A stretch of DNA of 64,000 bases from Deltaproteobacteria bacterium UBA6106 (GCA_002428485.1 DIWM01000038.1:1-64000), one strand, 5' to 3'; shown: positions 15,776-24,295, counted from the first letter of the stretch. Notes: generated by a model from the letters alone, not told the origin. Numbers and translations are program-made.

Positions 15776-18700
15776 TTGAATATAAAAACAAGAAGCAGAT
15801 TTCACATAAAGGCGCTAATCATGGTTTGCCTTATTGCGTCTTTCCCTGTGGCAGCTTCCGGCCAGACCCTGAAGCCTTTTACACCGAACGATCCTTATTT
15901 TAAATATGACGGCACCGGAACACTGGCGAATTTTCCAGGACAGTGGCACCTCTTAAACCAAACACCTTCTGAAGGCATAAACGGCATCATCGGTACGGGC
16001 ATCGATGCGAATCTGACAGGGGCCTGGAACCTGGGATACACCGGCAAGGGGGTGCTCATCGGGATCGTGGATGATGGCGTGGAGGGGACCCATGAAGATA
16101 TAGCACCCAACTACAGGGCGGACCTGAGCCGCAACTTCAGCTCAGACGCCTCTATTGCAAACGCGCCCCAGGGACCAATCGATAAAGACGAGAACCACGG
16201 ACAGGCCGTAGCAGGTGTAGCAGCCGCACGGGGAGGAAACGGCATAGGCGGCACAGGCGCTGCGCCGTATGCATCCATCGTCGGATTAAACCCATACCCT
16301 GGCAAGGAGATCAATGCAGCAGCCATCAGGGCCTTGTATGTACAGGCCTACTACTGGAAGAGCGGCGTAGACCCTCTTACGGGGAAGATCACGGCAACAC
16401 CCACGATGAGCATAATGAACCATAGTTATGGTCAAAATAAACCATGGAACCTGAACGACGACCTTCACGGCCCTGACATCACAACTGCATTGAACAGGAC
16501 CGCCGCCAACGGCATTATCCATGTATGGTCCGCGGGAAACGAACGGGGTCAGGCCAATGAAGATGCCAACAAGGATAATGTCCTTACCAACAGCAACGTT
16601 ATTGTTGTCGCCGCCCTGGGCAGTGACGGAAAATACAGCAGTTACAGCAACTACGGCTACAATGTCTTTGTCACGGCGCCGTCATCGAGCGATACAGGCT
16701 TCGGCATTACCACTACCGACAGGACCGGTGCCAACCTGGGCTACAACCGATACTCTGCCGACAATCCGGACGGAGATCAAAACGACACGTTCCCTAATAC
16801 AAAATACACCAGCACCTTCGGGGGCACATCCTCCGCCGCCCCGCTTCTATCCGGCATCCTGGCCCTTGGCATGGAGGCAAACAAGTACATGGACGTGCGC
16901 ATGGCCAAACACGTGCTTGCTCAAACAAGCACCATGGTCGACCCCGGTAACGCAGGATGGGTCAAGAACGGGGCAGGCAACTGGTTCAACCCCAACTACG
17001 GCTTCGGCAATATCAATGCAGCCAGGTTTGTAGAAGGCCTGAAGACGGTGGAAGGTGTGACCACGCAGACCTCCTGCTCAAGCTCAACGCAGACGGTCAA
17101 CAAACCGATCGAGTATATTGACAGCAATAACGCAGGAGGAACAAGCCGGCAATTCACCTTTACCACAACGGAATTGTCCCCCTCGCTGAGACAGCCCCTG
17201 GAGGGCGTTGAAGTGACCCTCAACTTTACTCATTCAGACCGGGGGAACCTGATGGCCGGTATCACCTCCCCTTACAACACAAAGAGCGGGCTGTTCAATT
17301 CAACAAAAGACCTTCCGTCCAAACAGCAGGATCATGCAAGCGTCACCAACTTCAACTGGACCTTCCTCGCAAATTCCTTCTGGGGGGAAGACCCGCTTGG
17401 AGGAACGGTTAAGACATCCGGCACATGGACTATCACCATGGGCGACAGGGTCAGCAAAACCAGCCTCGGGACGTGGAACAGCTACGACCTCACCCTCCTC
17501 ATGGGACAACTTATATTAAATGACCCCGGCACGACCACCCAGACCCGCGATATTAAGGCAAGGGTCTTTGTACTAAAAGATTCCGCCGACCTTTTTGTCA
17601 ACCCGGCAGGACTGAGCCTTGAGGCCAACGAAAAGATCGAGATATCGGGCGGGGAGGTAAATATCAACGGGACCGTGAAGATGGTACGGCCCGATGACGA
17701 TGAAGACCCTGAAGATGGGTTTTTCGTCCTCGATGGCGGTGTTGTTTCAGGAGGCGGCATAATCGACGCGCCCTACGGCTTCTATCATATGGACGGCGCC
17801 ATCAAGCCCGGCAACTCCATCGGCACCCTCACCATCAACGGCGATTATTATCAGGGCACCCAGGCAAAGCTCCTTGCCGAGGTCGCCTCCACAACAAGCA
17901 ATGACCTCCTTGCCATAAACGGCGCGGCCGACTTGGATGGCATCCTTGAAACTTCGTGGACAGGCGGCTACATACCCGCCCCCAAGACAAAGTTCGGCGC
18001 TATCCTAACTGCTTCAGCAGGAGTAACAGGACAGTTCTCCTCGCTTCTTACCAATATCACCCCCACGGTGCTCTTTAAGCCTAAATACGATATCCCCAAC
18101 CAGGTCTACCTCGTGGCAGAGAGAGACTATGCCAACCAGAACCTCCTTGTGCATCTTAACGCCAACCAGCGGGCAATAGCATCCATGCTCAACTCGGCAG
18201 GCAATACGGCAACCGGCGACCTGAATACTGTATTGGCCGCCCTCGATGCCCTCCCCGCTTACAGTCAGACAGCATCTGCATTAGATCAGTTTGCCCCGAA
18301 GGGGAGCGAGGCCCGGTCGGGCATGGGCATCAGCGGGGCCAACTTCCAGACGGGCAACCTCTCGGAACGTTTAAGCGATCTCAGGCATGGGATACGGGGC
18401 ATAAGCCTCAACGGCCTTTACTTCAAGAACGGAGATGGAATGCCCGTGATGCTTGCCGGCATAAATCCCGATCTCGCCGGAATGCTCCCCTCAAGGGTGA
18501 ACGAAAGATGGGGCTTTTTCATAAAGGGCAATGCCGGCTACGGAGACCAGAAGGACACCCCTGGCCGAACAGGCTATGACTTTACCAGCGCAGGGATTAC
18601 CGTGGGCTCCGACTACCGCTTCACTAAAAACCTTATTGCCGGCCTCATGCTGGGGATGAACACCTCCAGGGCCAAGGTGGATGCTATGGGCAGCAAGGTG

Positions 18701-19336
18701 AAGATGGACGGCTACAACCTGGGCGCCTACGGCACCTGGTATAAAAAGAACTTTTACATAGACGGCAGCGTAAGCTACGGCCTGGCCGACTATGACAATA
18801 CCCGCCGCATCGTGTTCCCCGGGCTTGACCGCACGGCAACCTCATCCCCTGACGGCAGCCAACTTACCGTCTTCGCAGGCACAGGCTACGATCTCCGCAA
18901 AAACAACTGGATCATCACCCCCAATATGTTTCTTCAGTATACACAACTCAATATCAACAGCTACACCGAATCGGGGGCGGGCGCCTTAAACCTTGATGCG
19001 GATAAACAGAGCACAGAATCGCTGCAGGGGAATATAGGCGCCAGGGCCTCCTATGCATGGCAGACCAATACGGCGCTCATCATGCCTCATGTCCGCGCCT
19101 CCTACGGGTATGAGTTCTTAAGAGACAGCCAGAACATTACGTCACGCCTTGCCCAGGGGAGTTCCCCCTTCAGCGTCCAGACCCTGTCTCCTGACAGGAG
19201 CTTCCTCTCCCTCGGTGCAGGCATTACCGCCTTTACCGTACGCAATATGTCTGCCCATATAAGCTACGATGTCCAGATCGGTGAAGCCAAATATGAGGCA
19301 CACAGCGTGAATGCGGGATTCAGGGTGAGGTTCTGA
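15776..19336 (+). CDS. Kexin/subtilisin-like serine protease autotransporter with P domain
   Basis: An 1186-residue type V secreted protease. The start is TTG 15776, with GGAAGG four bases upstream; it gives a clean signal peptide ending FPVAASG. The S8 catalytic triad is visible: Asp in GIVDDGVEGTHED, His in DENHGQAVAGV and Ser in FGGTSSAAPLLSG. Residues about 430-590 are a proprotein-convertase P domain (EYIDSN, LNFTHSDRGNL, GTWTITMGD), as in kexin-type proteases. A short beta-helical passenger stretch follows (GGVVSGGGIIDAPYGFYHM, then GNSIGTLTINGDY). The last 280 residues are an autotransporter beta-barrel ending NAGFRVRF with the C-terminal aromatic residue recognised by BamA. The protease should therefore be displayed on or released from the outer membrane. 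Kexin-like S8 plus P domain joined to a barrel is an uncommon layout. Confidence 0.93.
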   Translation: MNIKTRSRFHIKALIMVCLIASFPVAASGQTLKPFTPNDPYFKYDGTGTLANFPGQWHLLNQTPSEGINGIIGTGIDANLTGAWNLGYTGKGVLIGIVDDGVEGTHEDIAPNYRADLSRNFSSDASIANAPQGPIDKDENHGQAVAGVAAARGGNGIGGTGAAPYASIVGLNPYPGKEINAAAIRALYVQAYYWKSGVDPLTGKITATPTMSIMNHSYGQNKPWNLNDDLHGPDITTALNRTAANGIIHVWSAGNERGQANEDANKDNVLTNSNVIVVAALGSDGKYSSYSNYGYNVFVTAPSSSDTGFGITTTDRTGANLGYNRYSADNPDGDQNDTFPNTKYTSTFGGTSSAAPLLSGILALGMEANKYMDVRMAKHVLAQTSTMVDPGNAGWVKNGAGNWFNPNYGFGNINAARFVEGLKTVEGVTTQTSCSSSTQTVNKPIEYIDSNNAGGTSRQFTFTTTELSPSLRQPLEGVEVTLNFTHSDRGNLMAGITSPYNTKSGLFNSTKDLPSKQQDHASVTNFNWTFLANSFWGEDPLGGTVKTSGTWTITMGDRVSKTSLGTWNSYDLTLLMGQLILNDPGTTTQTRDIKARVFVLKDSADLFVNPAGLSLEANEKIEISGGEVNINGTVKMVRPDDDEDPEDGFFVLDGGVVSGGGIIDAPYGFYHMDGAIKPGNSIGTLTINGDYYQGTQAKLLAEVASTTSNDLLAINGAADLDGILETSWTGGYIPAPKTKFGAILTASAGVTGQFSSLLTNITPTVLFKPKYDIPNQVYLVAERDYANQNLLVHLNANQRAIASMLNSAGNTATGDLNTVLAALDALPAYSQTASALDQFAPKGSEARSGMGISGANFQTGNLSERLSDLRHGIRGISLNGLYFKNGDGMPVMLAGINPDLAGMLPSRVNERWGFFIKGNAGYGDQKDTPGRTGYDFTSAGITVGSDYRFTKNLIAGLMLGMNTSRAKVDAMGSKVKMDGYNLGAYGTWYKKNFYIDGSVSYGLADYDNTRRIVFPGLDRTATSSPDGSQLTVFAGTGYDLRKNNWIITPNMFLQYTQLNINSYTESGAGALNLDADKQSTESLQGNIGARASYAWQTNTALIMPHVRASYGYEFLRDSQNITSRLAQGSSPFSVQTLSPDRSFLSLGAGITAFTVRNMSAHISYDVQIGEAKYEAHSVNAGFRVRF

Positions 19337-19379
19337 ATAATATCCAATAGCCAATGGCCAAATACACAAACGTGAACCG

Positions 19380-19511
19380 GCGGGATATTCCGGTACGGTG
19401 GGGATAAGAGGATAGAAGCGGAATGATCATGCCCCCTCACCCTGACCCTCTCCCGCCAGGGGAGAGGGAAACTGCGGGGACCCTCTCCCGCAAAGGGGAG
19501 AGGGAACTACT
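19380..19511. repeat. Composite dispersed repeat
   Basis: This spacer between the protease and ribonucleotide reductase genes holds GCGGGATATTCCGG (19380), AGCGGAATGATCATG (19417) and then two copies of the CTCTCCCGCnAGGGGAGAG palindrome (19450-19508) inside CCCTCACCCTGACC-type sequence. A related GAGGATAGAA-to-GCCCC segment reappears inverted at 29560-29600. Inverted relatives of the first two modules lie at 21250-21285, on the other side of the reductase gene. Confidence 0.7.
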
Positions 19512-19576
19512 ATTTACTGTTATGAATTGACACGCCTCGTGTGAGCCGCTACTATGTAAGAAAAGGGAAAGTGAAC

Positions 19577-21217
19577 ATGCTTGATCAAAATGCGCTTCTT
19601 GTTCTGAACAAGCGGTACCTCATAAAGGATGAGGAGAGCAATCCCGTGGAAACCCCCGACGAGATGTTCAGGAGGGTGGCGCGGGCTATTGCGGGCGCAG
19701 AGGAGAACTACAAGGGCGGGGACCCTAAAAGGGTGGAAGAAGAATTCTACCGCATGATGTCCAGCCTCGAATTCCTCCCTAACTCACCTGCCCTTATGAA
19801 CGCCGGGAGAGAATTAGGCCAGCTCTCCGCCTGCTTTGTCTTGCCCGTTGAAGACTCCCTCGATTCTATCTTTGACAGCGTTAAAGAGACCGCAAGGATA
19901 CACCAGACCGGCGGCGGCACCGGCTTCTCCTTTTCCCACCTGAGGCCGAAGGACGATATTGTAGCTTCAACAATGGGCGCTGCGAGCGGCCCTGTATCGT
20001 TCATCAGGGTCTTCAACGCGGCGACAGAGGTCATAAAACAGGGAGGGACCAGGAGGGGCGCCAACATGGGGATCCTGCGGATCGATCACCCCGACATAGA
20101 GGAATTCATAATAGTGAAAAAAGATCTCCGGGAGCTGAATAATTTCAATCTCTCTGTCGCTGTCACCGACGCATTCATGGAGGCATATGTCAAGGGCAAG
20201 GACTTCCCGCTTATCAATCCCCGGACTGGGAAAACAACGAAAACAGTGAAAGCTCAGAGGCTTTTCGCGCTTATCGCTGAATCCGCATGGGCATCAGGGG
20301 AACCGGGGATCCTTTTCATCGACACCATCAACAGGGCAAACCCGACGCCGGATATCGGAGAGATCGAAGCTGTAAATCCATGTGGCGAGCAGCCCCTTCT
20401 CCCCTACGAATCGTGCTGCCTTGGTTCCATCAACCTTGTCAAGATAACAAGAGATGGCTGCATCGACTGGGACCTTCTGAAACGCCTTACGCATCTTGCC
20501 GTGAGATTTCTCGATGATGTTATTGACGTGAGCAAGTACCCTCTCCCCGAGATAGCCGCCGTTACCAAGGGCAACAGGAAGATAGGGCTTGGGGTCATGG
20601 GGTTCGCCCACATGCTGATCGCCCTCGGCATCCCTTACGATTCTCCCGAGGCAGAACAAACGGGCGAAAAGGTAATCCGTTTCATCAAAAAGGAATCAAA
20701 AGCGGCGTCGCGCGTGCTCGCCGGTGAGCGCGGAGTCTTTCCGCATTACAAGGGCAGCATATGGGAAAAGAAGAACCTCCCGCAGAGGAACGCGACGACA
20801 ACGACAATCGCGCCTACGGGCACTTTGAGCATCATCGCCGGGACATCGAGCGGCATCGAGCCCATATACGATGTGCACTATTCACGGATGCTCTTCGGGG
20901 GATTAAAGGTCGACGTTGTTGATCCTCTGTATGAACAGATGCGCAGCGATCCCAAGACACGGGCAACAATGAAGAGGCTTTTTAGGACAGCCCACCAGAT
21001 AGCGCCTGACAGCCACCTCAGGATCCAAAAGGCCTTCCAGGACCACGTGGACAACGCCGTATCAAAGACGATCAATCTGCCGGAGGACATAAGCCCCGAT
21101 GCGATACTCCATATCTACCTTGAAGCCTACCGGATGGGGCTGAAGGGAACAACGGTATTCAGGGACCAGAGCAGGGGATTCCAGGTGCTGTCCTGCGGCG
21201 CCTACCAGTTATGCTGA
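19577..21217 (+). CDS. nrdJ: Adenosylcobalamin-dependent (class II) ribonucleoside-diphosphate reductase
   Basis: A 546-residue class II ribonucleotide reductase, which makes deoxyribonucleotides using adenosylcobalamin as radical source and needs no oxygen. Visible motifs are the first redox cysteine in QLSACFVLP, the substrate region HQTGGGTGFSFS, RRGANMGIL, the NPCGEQPLL thiyl-radical site and APTGTLSIIAGTSSGIEP. ATG 19577 follows AGGGAAAGTGAAC. The protein ends abruptly at GGFQVLSCGAYQLC-type sequence (final residues SCGAYQLC) soon after the conserved TTVFRDQSR. Most family members continue for another 50-200 residues to a CxxC zinc/redox tail. Here two cysteines seven residues apart at the very end may replace that tail, or the protein is truncated. 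No frame-shifted continuation with cysteine pairs was found downstream. Confidence 0.92.
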   Translation: MLDQNALLVLNKRYLIKDEESNPVETPDEMFRRVARAIAGAEENYKGGDPKRVEEEFYRMMSSLEFLPNSPALMNAGRELGQLSACFVLPVEDSLDSIFDSVKETARIHQTGGGTGFSFSHLRPKDDIVASTMGAASGPVSFIRVFNAATEVIKQGGTRRGANMGILRIDHPDIEEFIIVKKDLRELNNFNLSVAVTDAFMEAYVKGKDFPLINPRTGKTTKTVKAQRLFALIAESAWASGEPGILFIDTINRANPTPDIGEIEAVNPCGEQPLLPYESCCLGSINLVKITRDGCIDWDLLKRLTHLAVRFLDDVIDVSKYPLPEIAAVTKGNRKIGLGVMGFAHMLIALGIPYDSPEAEQTGEKVIRFIKKESKAASRVLAGERGVFPHYKGSIWEKKNLPQRNATTTTIAPTGTLSIIAGTSSGIEPIYDVHYSRMLFGGLKVDVVDPLYEQMRSDPKTRATMKRLFRTAHQIAPDSHLRIQKAFQDHVDNAVSKTINLPEDISPDAILHIYLEAYRMGLKGTTVFRDQSRGFQVLSCGAYQLC

Positions 21218-21249
21218 TAACCCTATATTCTCCATCAGGACAACTATCG

Positions 21250-21465
21250 GTGCCGGAATATCCCCGCAAACATGCTCATTCCGCTCCTCTCGATGACATC
21301 GGGAAATCCTAATATCGAAGCACCAAATCCTAAACAATATCAAAATTTAAATATCAAATGTTCAAAACGGATACATGTTGGCTGTGTTTTGATATTTGAA
21401 TATTGAAACATTTAAATTTGTTTAGGTTTAGAAATTCGTGCTTAGGATTTCGCTTTATTGATATA
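21250..21465. repeat. AT-rich imperfect inverted-repeat element with flanking repeat modules
   Basis: At 21250-21285 are inverted relatives of the modules upstream of nrdJ. At about 21303-21460 lies an imperfect palindrome: GGGAAATCCTAATATCG and ATCCTAAACAATATC on the left pair with TTTGTTTAGGTTTAG and GCTTAGGATTTCG on the right, with TTTGATATTTGAATATTG-type AT-rich arms between. No gene is seen. It could fold into a long hairpin in RNA or act as a bidirectional stop between the convergent nrdJ and lipoprotein genes. Confidence 0.65.
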
Positions 21466-21508
21466 CAAACTACGATATACGGTCTCTAAGCGATGTATCC
21501 GGATTTGT

Positions 21509-21934
21509 TTATTTCCACCCTATCGGCTCATACCCCTTGTCGCGGAGACATTTGTTGACAAAGCTCTTGTAGACCGGGTCCGGCTGGGACGCCTTCGACA
21601 CGCCCCTGACAAGGCCGCCGGCTGCCCCGGCGACAGCACCGACCCCTGCCCCTCTTCCGATATCGCCGGTCACCGCCCCGACGGCAGTGCCTACCACGGC
21701 CCCGCCTGCGCCGCCGGCTGCCGTACTTTTTGCGACCTGGGCGCCCTCGTTGGACCTGACGTATTCGTCGGCCAGCCTCTTGCAGTCGGCAACATCCCGC
21801 TGCGCCTGCTCTTCGCCTACCTTTTTCAGATACGCGTTCGGATAGAGCACAGGCCCCTGCGATGCGCACCCTCCCAGGAATATCGCCGCCACGATCAATG
21901 GAATAGAAAAGGTTACCGTCTTGCCCATTCTCAT
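21509..21934 (-). CDS. Glycine-zipper lipoprotein
   Basis: A 141-residue lipoprotein. The signal peptide ends in the lipobox FLGGC, so Cys23 is lipidated. A lysine- and glutamate-rich part follows, then a glycine-zipper hairpin at residues about 72-110 (alternating Gly/Ala: GGAGGAVVG and GAGVGAVAGAAGG) as in the Rcs-type and YMGG-like outer-membrane proteins. Two more cysteines at 51 and 129 may form a disulfide. Function is unknown; glycine-zipper lipoproteins often sit in the outer membrane. The upstream reading of the frame is repeat-derived, so the ATG at 21934 (or 21928) is the probable start. Confidence 0.8.
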   Translation of the reverse strand: MRMGKTVTFSIPLIVAAIFLGGCASQGPVLYPNAYLKKVGEEQAQRDVADCKRLADEYVRSNEGAQVAKSTAAGGAGGAVVGTAVGAVTGDIGRGAGVGAVAGAAGGLVRGVSKASQPDPVYKSFVNKCLRDKGYEPIGWK

Positions 21935-21989
21935 AATGATACAATACCCTTTTCGATCCCTTTGTTCAATATTTCTCTTATCCCTTCCT

Positions 21990-22040
21990 CCCTCCCCCCC
22001 TCTCCCTGACCCTCTCCCGCAAGGGAGCGGGAATAATGAT
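21990..22040. repeat. Dispersed GC-rich repeat (CTCTCCCGC family)
   Basis: CCCCTCTCCCTGACCCTCTCCCGCAAGGGAGCGGGAATAAT-type sequence: one copy of the palindrome CTCTCCCGCAAGGGAG with its flanking runs. Further members lie at 19450-19508, 23808-23900, 29530-29575 and 43073-43170. Confidence 0.8.
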
Positions 22041-22057
22041 ATGGAGGGACCTATTGA

Positions 22058-22086
22058 TTGCAAACATCGCCAAGCTGCTCTATAAT
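22058..22086 (+). promoter_or_regulatory. Sigma-70 promoter of the glutaredoxin/FTR operon
   Basis: TTGCAA at 22058-22063, exactly 17 bases, then a perfect TATAAT at 22081-22086. The predicted transcription start (around 22093) lies at the Shine-Dalgarno AAGGAGG, so the leader is only about ten bases. Confidence 0.7.
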
Positions 22087-22102
22087 GAAAAAGGAGGCAC
22101 AC

Positions 22103-22384
22103 ATGGGCGTACAACATGTTGACGGTGACAAGAAGGCAAACCTTATGCTCTACACGCTGAGCACCTGCATCTGGTGCAAGAGGATAAAGCTGTTCCTCCA
22201 GCAGCAGGGCATCGGCTATGATTACGTGGACGTGGACAGCCTTGCAGGCGACGAGCGAGAAAAGACCCTCGAAGAGATCAGGCGGTGGAACCCCAGGTGC
22301 TCTTTCCCTTCCCTCCTTGTCAACGGCGAGAAATGCGTCGTCGGCTTTGACGAAGGCAAGATCAGGGAGGCTATCGGGATATGA
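22103..22384 (+). CDS. Glutaredoxin-like protein
   Basis: A 93-residue thioredoxin-fold protein with the active-site pair CIWC (residues about 22-25) in LYTLSTCIWCKRIK, and a TFPSLLV-like cis-proline segment (RCSFPSLLVNGEKCVVGF). It resembles glutaredoxin/NrdH-type proteins that reduce disulfides. ATG 22103 has AAGGAGG five bases upstream. The stop overlaps the start of the ferredoxin:thioredoxin-reductase-like gene by four bases, so the two are translationally coupled. The partner probably keeps this glutaredoxin reduced with electrons from ferredoxin or rubredoxin, which is inference from context. Confidence 0.9.
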   Translation: MGVQHVDGDKKANLMLYTLSTCIWCKRIKLFLQQQGIGYDYVDVDSLAGDEREKTLEEIRRWNPRCSFPSLLVNGEKCVVGFDEGKIREAIGI

Positions 22385-22893
22385 GCAGCGAGGACGCGAT
22401 AGACCAGGAGGATATCGGCAGGCTTTTTGACAAGCTCGCCACGGAGGCAAAGGGTTCGGGCTACTTCCTCAACCCTGACACGGAGTTCGCAAAAGACCTC
22501 GTAAGAAGCCTTATCGTGAACCAGCTGCGGTACGGGTATCCGTCGTGTCCGTGCAGGCTGTCTTCGGGCGCTAAGGAAGATGACCTTGACATCATCTGCC
22601 CCTGCGATTACAGGGACCCCGACCTCGATGAATTTGGCGCCTGTTACTGCGCCCTCTATGTGTCAAAATCAGTGCTGGAAGGCAAGAAGCGCCTCACATC
22701 CGTCCCGGAAAGAAGACCTTCACCGGAAGAGAGGGAAGGGCAAAAAGCGCACTCCATGAAGGGCAACCTTACCAACCTCCCCTATCCCGTCTGGAGGTGC
22801 AAGGTCTGCGGCTACCTCTGCGCCAGGGAGCAACCCCCGGAGGCCTGTCCTGTCTGCAAGGCAACAAAGGATCGATTCGAAAGGTTCATGTAG
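22381..22893 (+). CDS. Ferredoxin:thioredoxin reductase catalytic-type domain fused to rubredoxin
   Basis: A 170-residue fusion. Residues about 30-105 form the FTR catalytic subunit fold with all six conserved cysteines as three CxC pairs: C56/C58 (SCPCR), C73/C75 (ICPCDYRDPD) and C88/C90 (ACYCALY). These hold a 4Fe-4S cluster beside a redox disulfide that is reduced by one-electron steps. Residues about 135-170 are a rubredoxin-type domain with C140-x2-C143 and C156-x2-C159 binding one iron. The rubredoxin probably delivers single electrons to the FTR cluster in place of a separate ferredoxin. It overlaps the glutaredoxin gene by four bases, which suggests that glutaredoxin is the substrate. 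Confidence 0.92.
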   Translation: MSSEDAIDQEDIGRLFDKLATEAKGSGYFLNPDTEFAKDLVRSLIVNQLRYGYPSCPCRLSSGAKEDDLDIICPCDYRDPDLDEFGACYCALYVSKSVLEGKKRLTSVPERRPSPEEREGQKAHSMKGNLTNLPYPVWRCKVCGYLCAREQPPEACPVCKATKDRFERFM

Positions 22894-22914
22894 CGTCCTG
22901 CGGGATTGGCCGGG

Positions 22915-23784
22915 TCATGATTGTCGCGCAGGGTTCGGCTTGATCCTCTTTACAAGGGTCCCCCGCACATCACCGAAGAGAAAGACATCCTCCATTATGC
23001 CCTCCACCGGGTAAAGTTCCTTCGCAAGCCACCCCTTGATGAGTCCCCGCTCGGAGCGCAGGACCTCAGGATCCATGGCAAGCTCTATACGGTACTCGCT
23101 GCCGTCCGGCACGGAACCGCGGTCCCTCAGATTTTCTTCCTCGGCCCTTGAGACCACCTTCACATCATAGGTGGTGACATCCTTTTTCGGGAAGACCGGC
23201 ACACGGTACATCCTGCCCCTTTCCACATCGCCGTAGACCCCGTACCGGAAATTGTAGGAAGCAGTGAGGAAGTCATTGTAGTCCTTGTCTGCCGGAATGG
23301 CATGCTCCTCTTCGCTCGTGGCCCCGCTCATTCGCACATTCCGCTCGATCCATTTCCGGTTCGTGTGGTCAAAGGTGTGGATGCGCCTCCTCGATTGTTT
23401 TCCTATCCGCACCTCCTCCTCAAAGGAGAGTGACCTGAGGCGTCGACCGCCGTCGATCTCTTCCATGACCGCACGATACGTATCCGTGCGGTTGCGGGTA
23501 ATGAGCCCCGTGAGCCCCACCGTCTGTCCTTGAAGCGAAGCGACGTACCTGCCCTTTCCTTCGCCGGGGGCAAAGGCCATCCTCACCACAGCGACCTTGT
23601 TGAGGAACCAGAAGGCGATGTCGTAGTGGAGCTCTTCGCCTGCAAATGTTTTGCCAACGGGTATTTTTACGGAAGTGTTGCCGTTCACCTGAGCCTGCGC
23701 CCGCACGACATGCAGGCCGAAGGGTGGTCCCGTCAAAAGAGGCAATCCGGCAAGCAGCCTCAGGAAGTATCTTCGCGTGATCAT
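22915..23784 (-). CDS. DUF3108 family exported protein
   Basis: A 289-residue exported protein. The N-terminus MITRRYFLRLLAGLPLLTG has a twin-arginine and hydrophobic stretch, possibly a Tat-like signal. The mature part matches DUF3108: GEELHYDIAFWFLNKVAVVRM near the start, several beta-strand segments, and the late LYPVEGIMEDVFLFGDVRGTLVK region. The family is a periplasmic lipocalin-like beta barrel of unknown function. ATG 23784 was chosen because the longer upstream frame (to 23847) is built from repeat DNA. A dispersed repeat lies directly upstream. Confidence 0.8.
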   Translation of the reverse strand: MITRRYFLRLLAGLPLLTGPPFGLHVVRAQAQVNGNTSVKIPVGKTFAGEELHYDIAFWFLNKVAVVRMAFAPGEGKGRYVASLQGQTVGLTGLITRNRTDTYRAVMEEIDGGRRLRSLSFEEEVRIGKQSRRRIHTFDHTNRKWIERNVRMSGATSEEEHAIPADKDYNDFLTASYNFRYGVYGDVERGRMYRVPVFPKKDVTTYDVKVVSRAEEENLRDRGSVPDGSEYRIELAMDPEVLRSERGLIKGWLAKELYPVEGIMEDVFLFGDVRGTLVKRIKPNPARQS

Positions 23785-23807
23785 GTTTTCAAACAATGGT
23801 TTCTGCA

Positions 23808-23900
23808 AAGCTCCCCTTGCGGGAGAGGGCCAGGGCACAGGCAGCACAGCAGTATCATTATTCCCGCTCCCCTTGCGGGAGAGGGCCAGGGAGAGGGGGT
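23808..23900. repeat. Dispersed GC-rich repeat, two palindromes
   Basis: Two copies of CTCCCCTTGCGGGAGAGGGCCAGGG-type sequence separated by CACAGGCAGCACAGCAGTATCATTATTCC-type spacer. The right end abuts the stop codon of the following minus-strand gene (23902-23904). Nearly the same 90-bp unit recurs at 43073-43170. Confidence 0.85.
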
Positions 23901-23901
23901 A

Positions 23902-24288
23902 TTACCTTGTTTGTGACGGCACCCACACCTTATGTGCTGGAACCCACTTTCCGCCGACCGATTGACCCGGGACAGTAACCCATTCTCCGGGAGATCTCTT
24001 TTGGCTGTATCTGGCAACAAACTCAGGGTCCGGATAGGCATAGGCCACATTTGGCCGTGGGGCATAATACACCCTTTGCGGTCGTGAACTGTAGGCGCTT
24101 TGAGCTATGATATTGCCGACAACTGCGCCGACGATCACCCCTCCCGCAATTGCCGCCCCGACACCCCAGCCGTTACAGCATCCGCCGCACCCACGGTAGT
24201 ATCTGTAATGCCGGGAGTAGGATACAGAAGGAAGGATCAGCAAAAGAGATATGGCGAGAACAAATACAAGCGAAAGCCTTTTCTTCAT
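23902..24288 (-). CDS. Small exported protein of unknown function
   Basis: A 128-residue protein with a strong signal peptide (KKRLSLVFVLAISLLLILPS, cleavage near SVSYS). A Tyr/Arg/Cys-rich stretch follows (HYRYYRGCGGCCNGWG), then a glycine-rich transmembrane-like zipper (GVGAAIAGGVIVGAVVGNII), and a C-terminal region with SPGEWVTVPGQSVGGKWVP. It resembles small YMGG-like/glycine-zipper outer-membrane proteins but is not recognised exactly. There is no Shine-Dalgarno; an extended -10 ends only seven bases before the ATG, so the mRNA may be leaderless. Confidence 0.7.
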   Translation of the reverse strand: MKKRLSLVFVLAISLLLILPSVSYSRHYRYYRGCGGCCNGWGVGAAIAGGVIVGAVVGNIIAQSAYSSRPQRVYYAPRPNVAYAYPDPEFVARYSQKRSPGEWVTVPGQSVGGKWVPAHKVWVPSQTR

Positions 24289-24295
24289 AATATAT

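Noticed and set aside
19577..21230. Frameshift at the end of nrdJ
   Set aside because: No cysteine-pair tail could be recovered in the other frames immediately after the stop, so a sequencing frameshift does not explain the short end.
21934..22450. N-terminal extension of the glycine-zipper lipoprotein frame
   Set aside because: The upstream codons run through repeat DNA and the complement of the glutaredoxin gene; the signal peptide begins at 21934.
22381..22893. Internal start of the rubredoxin domain
   Set aside because: An ATG precedes the rubredoxin part, but no suitably placed Shine-Dalgarno is there, unlike the two NifX cases.
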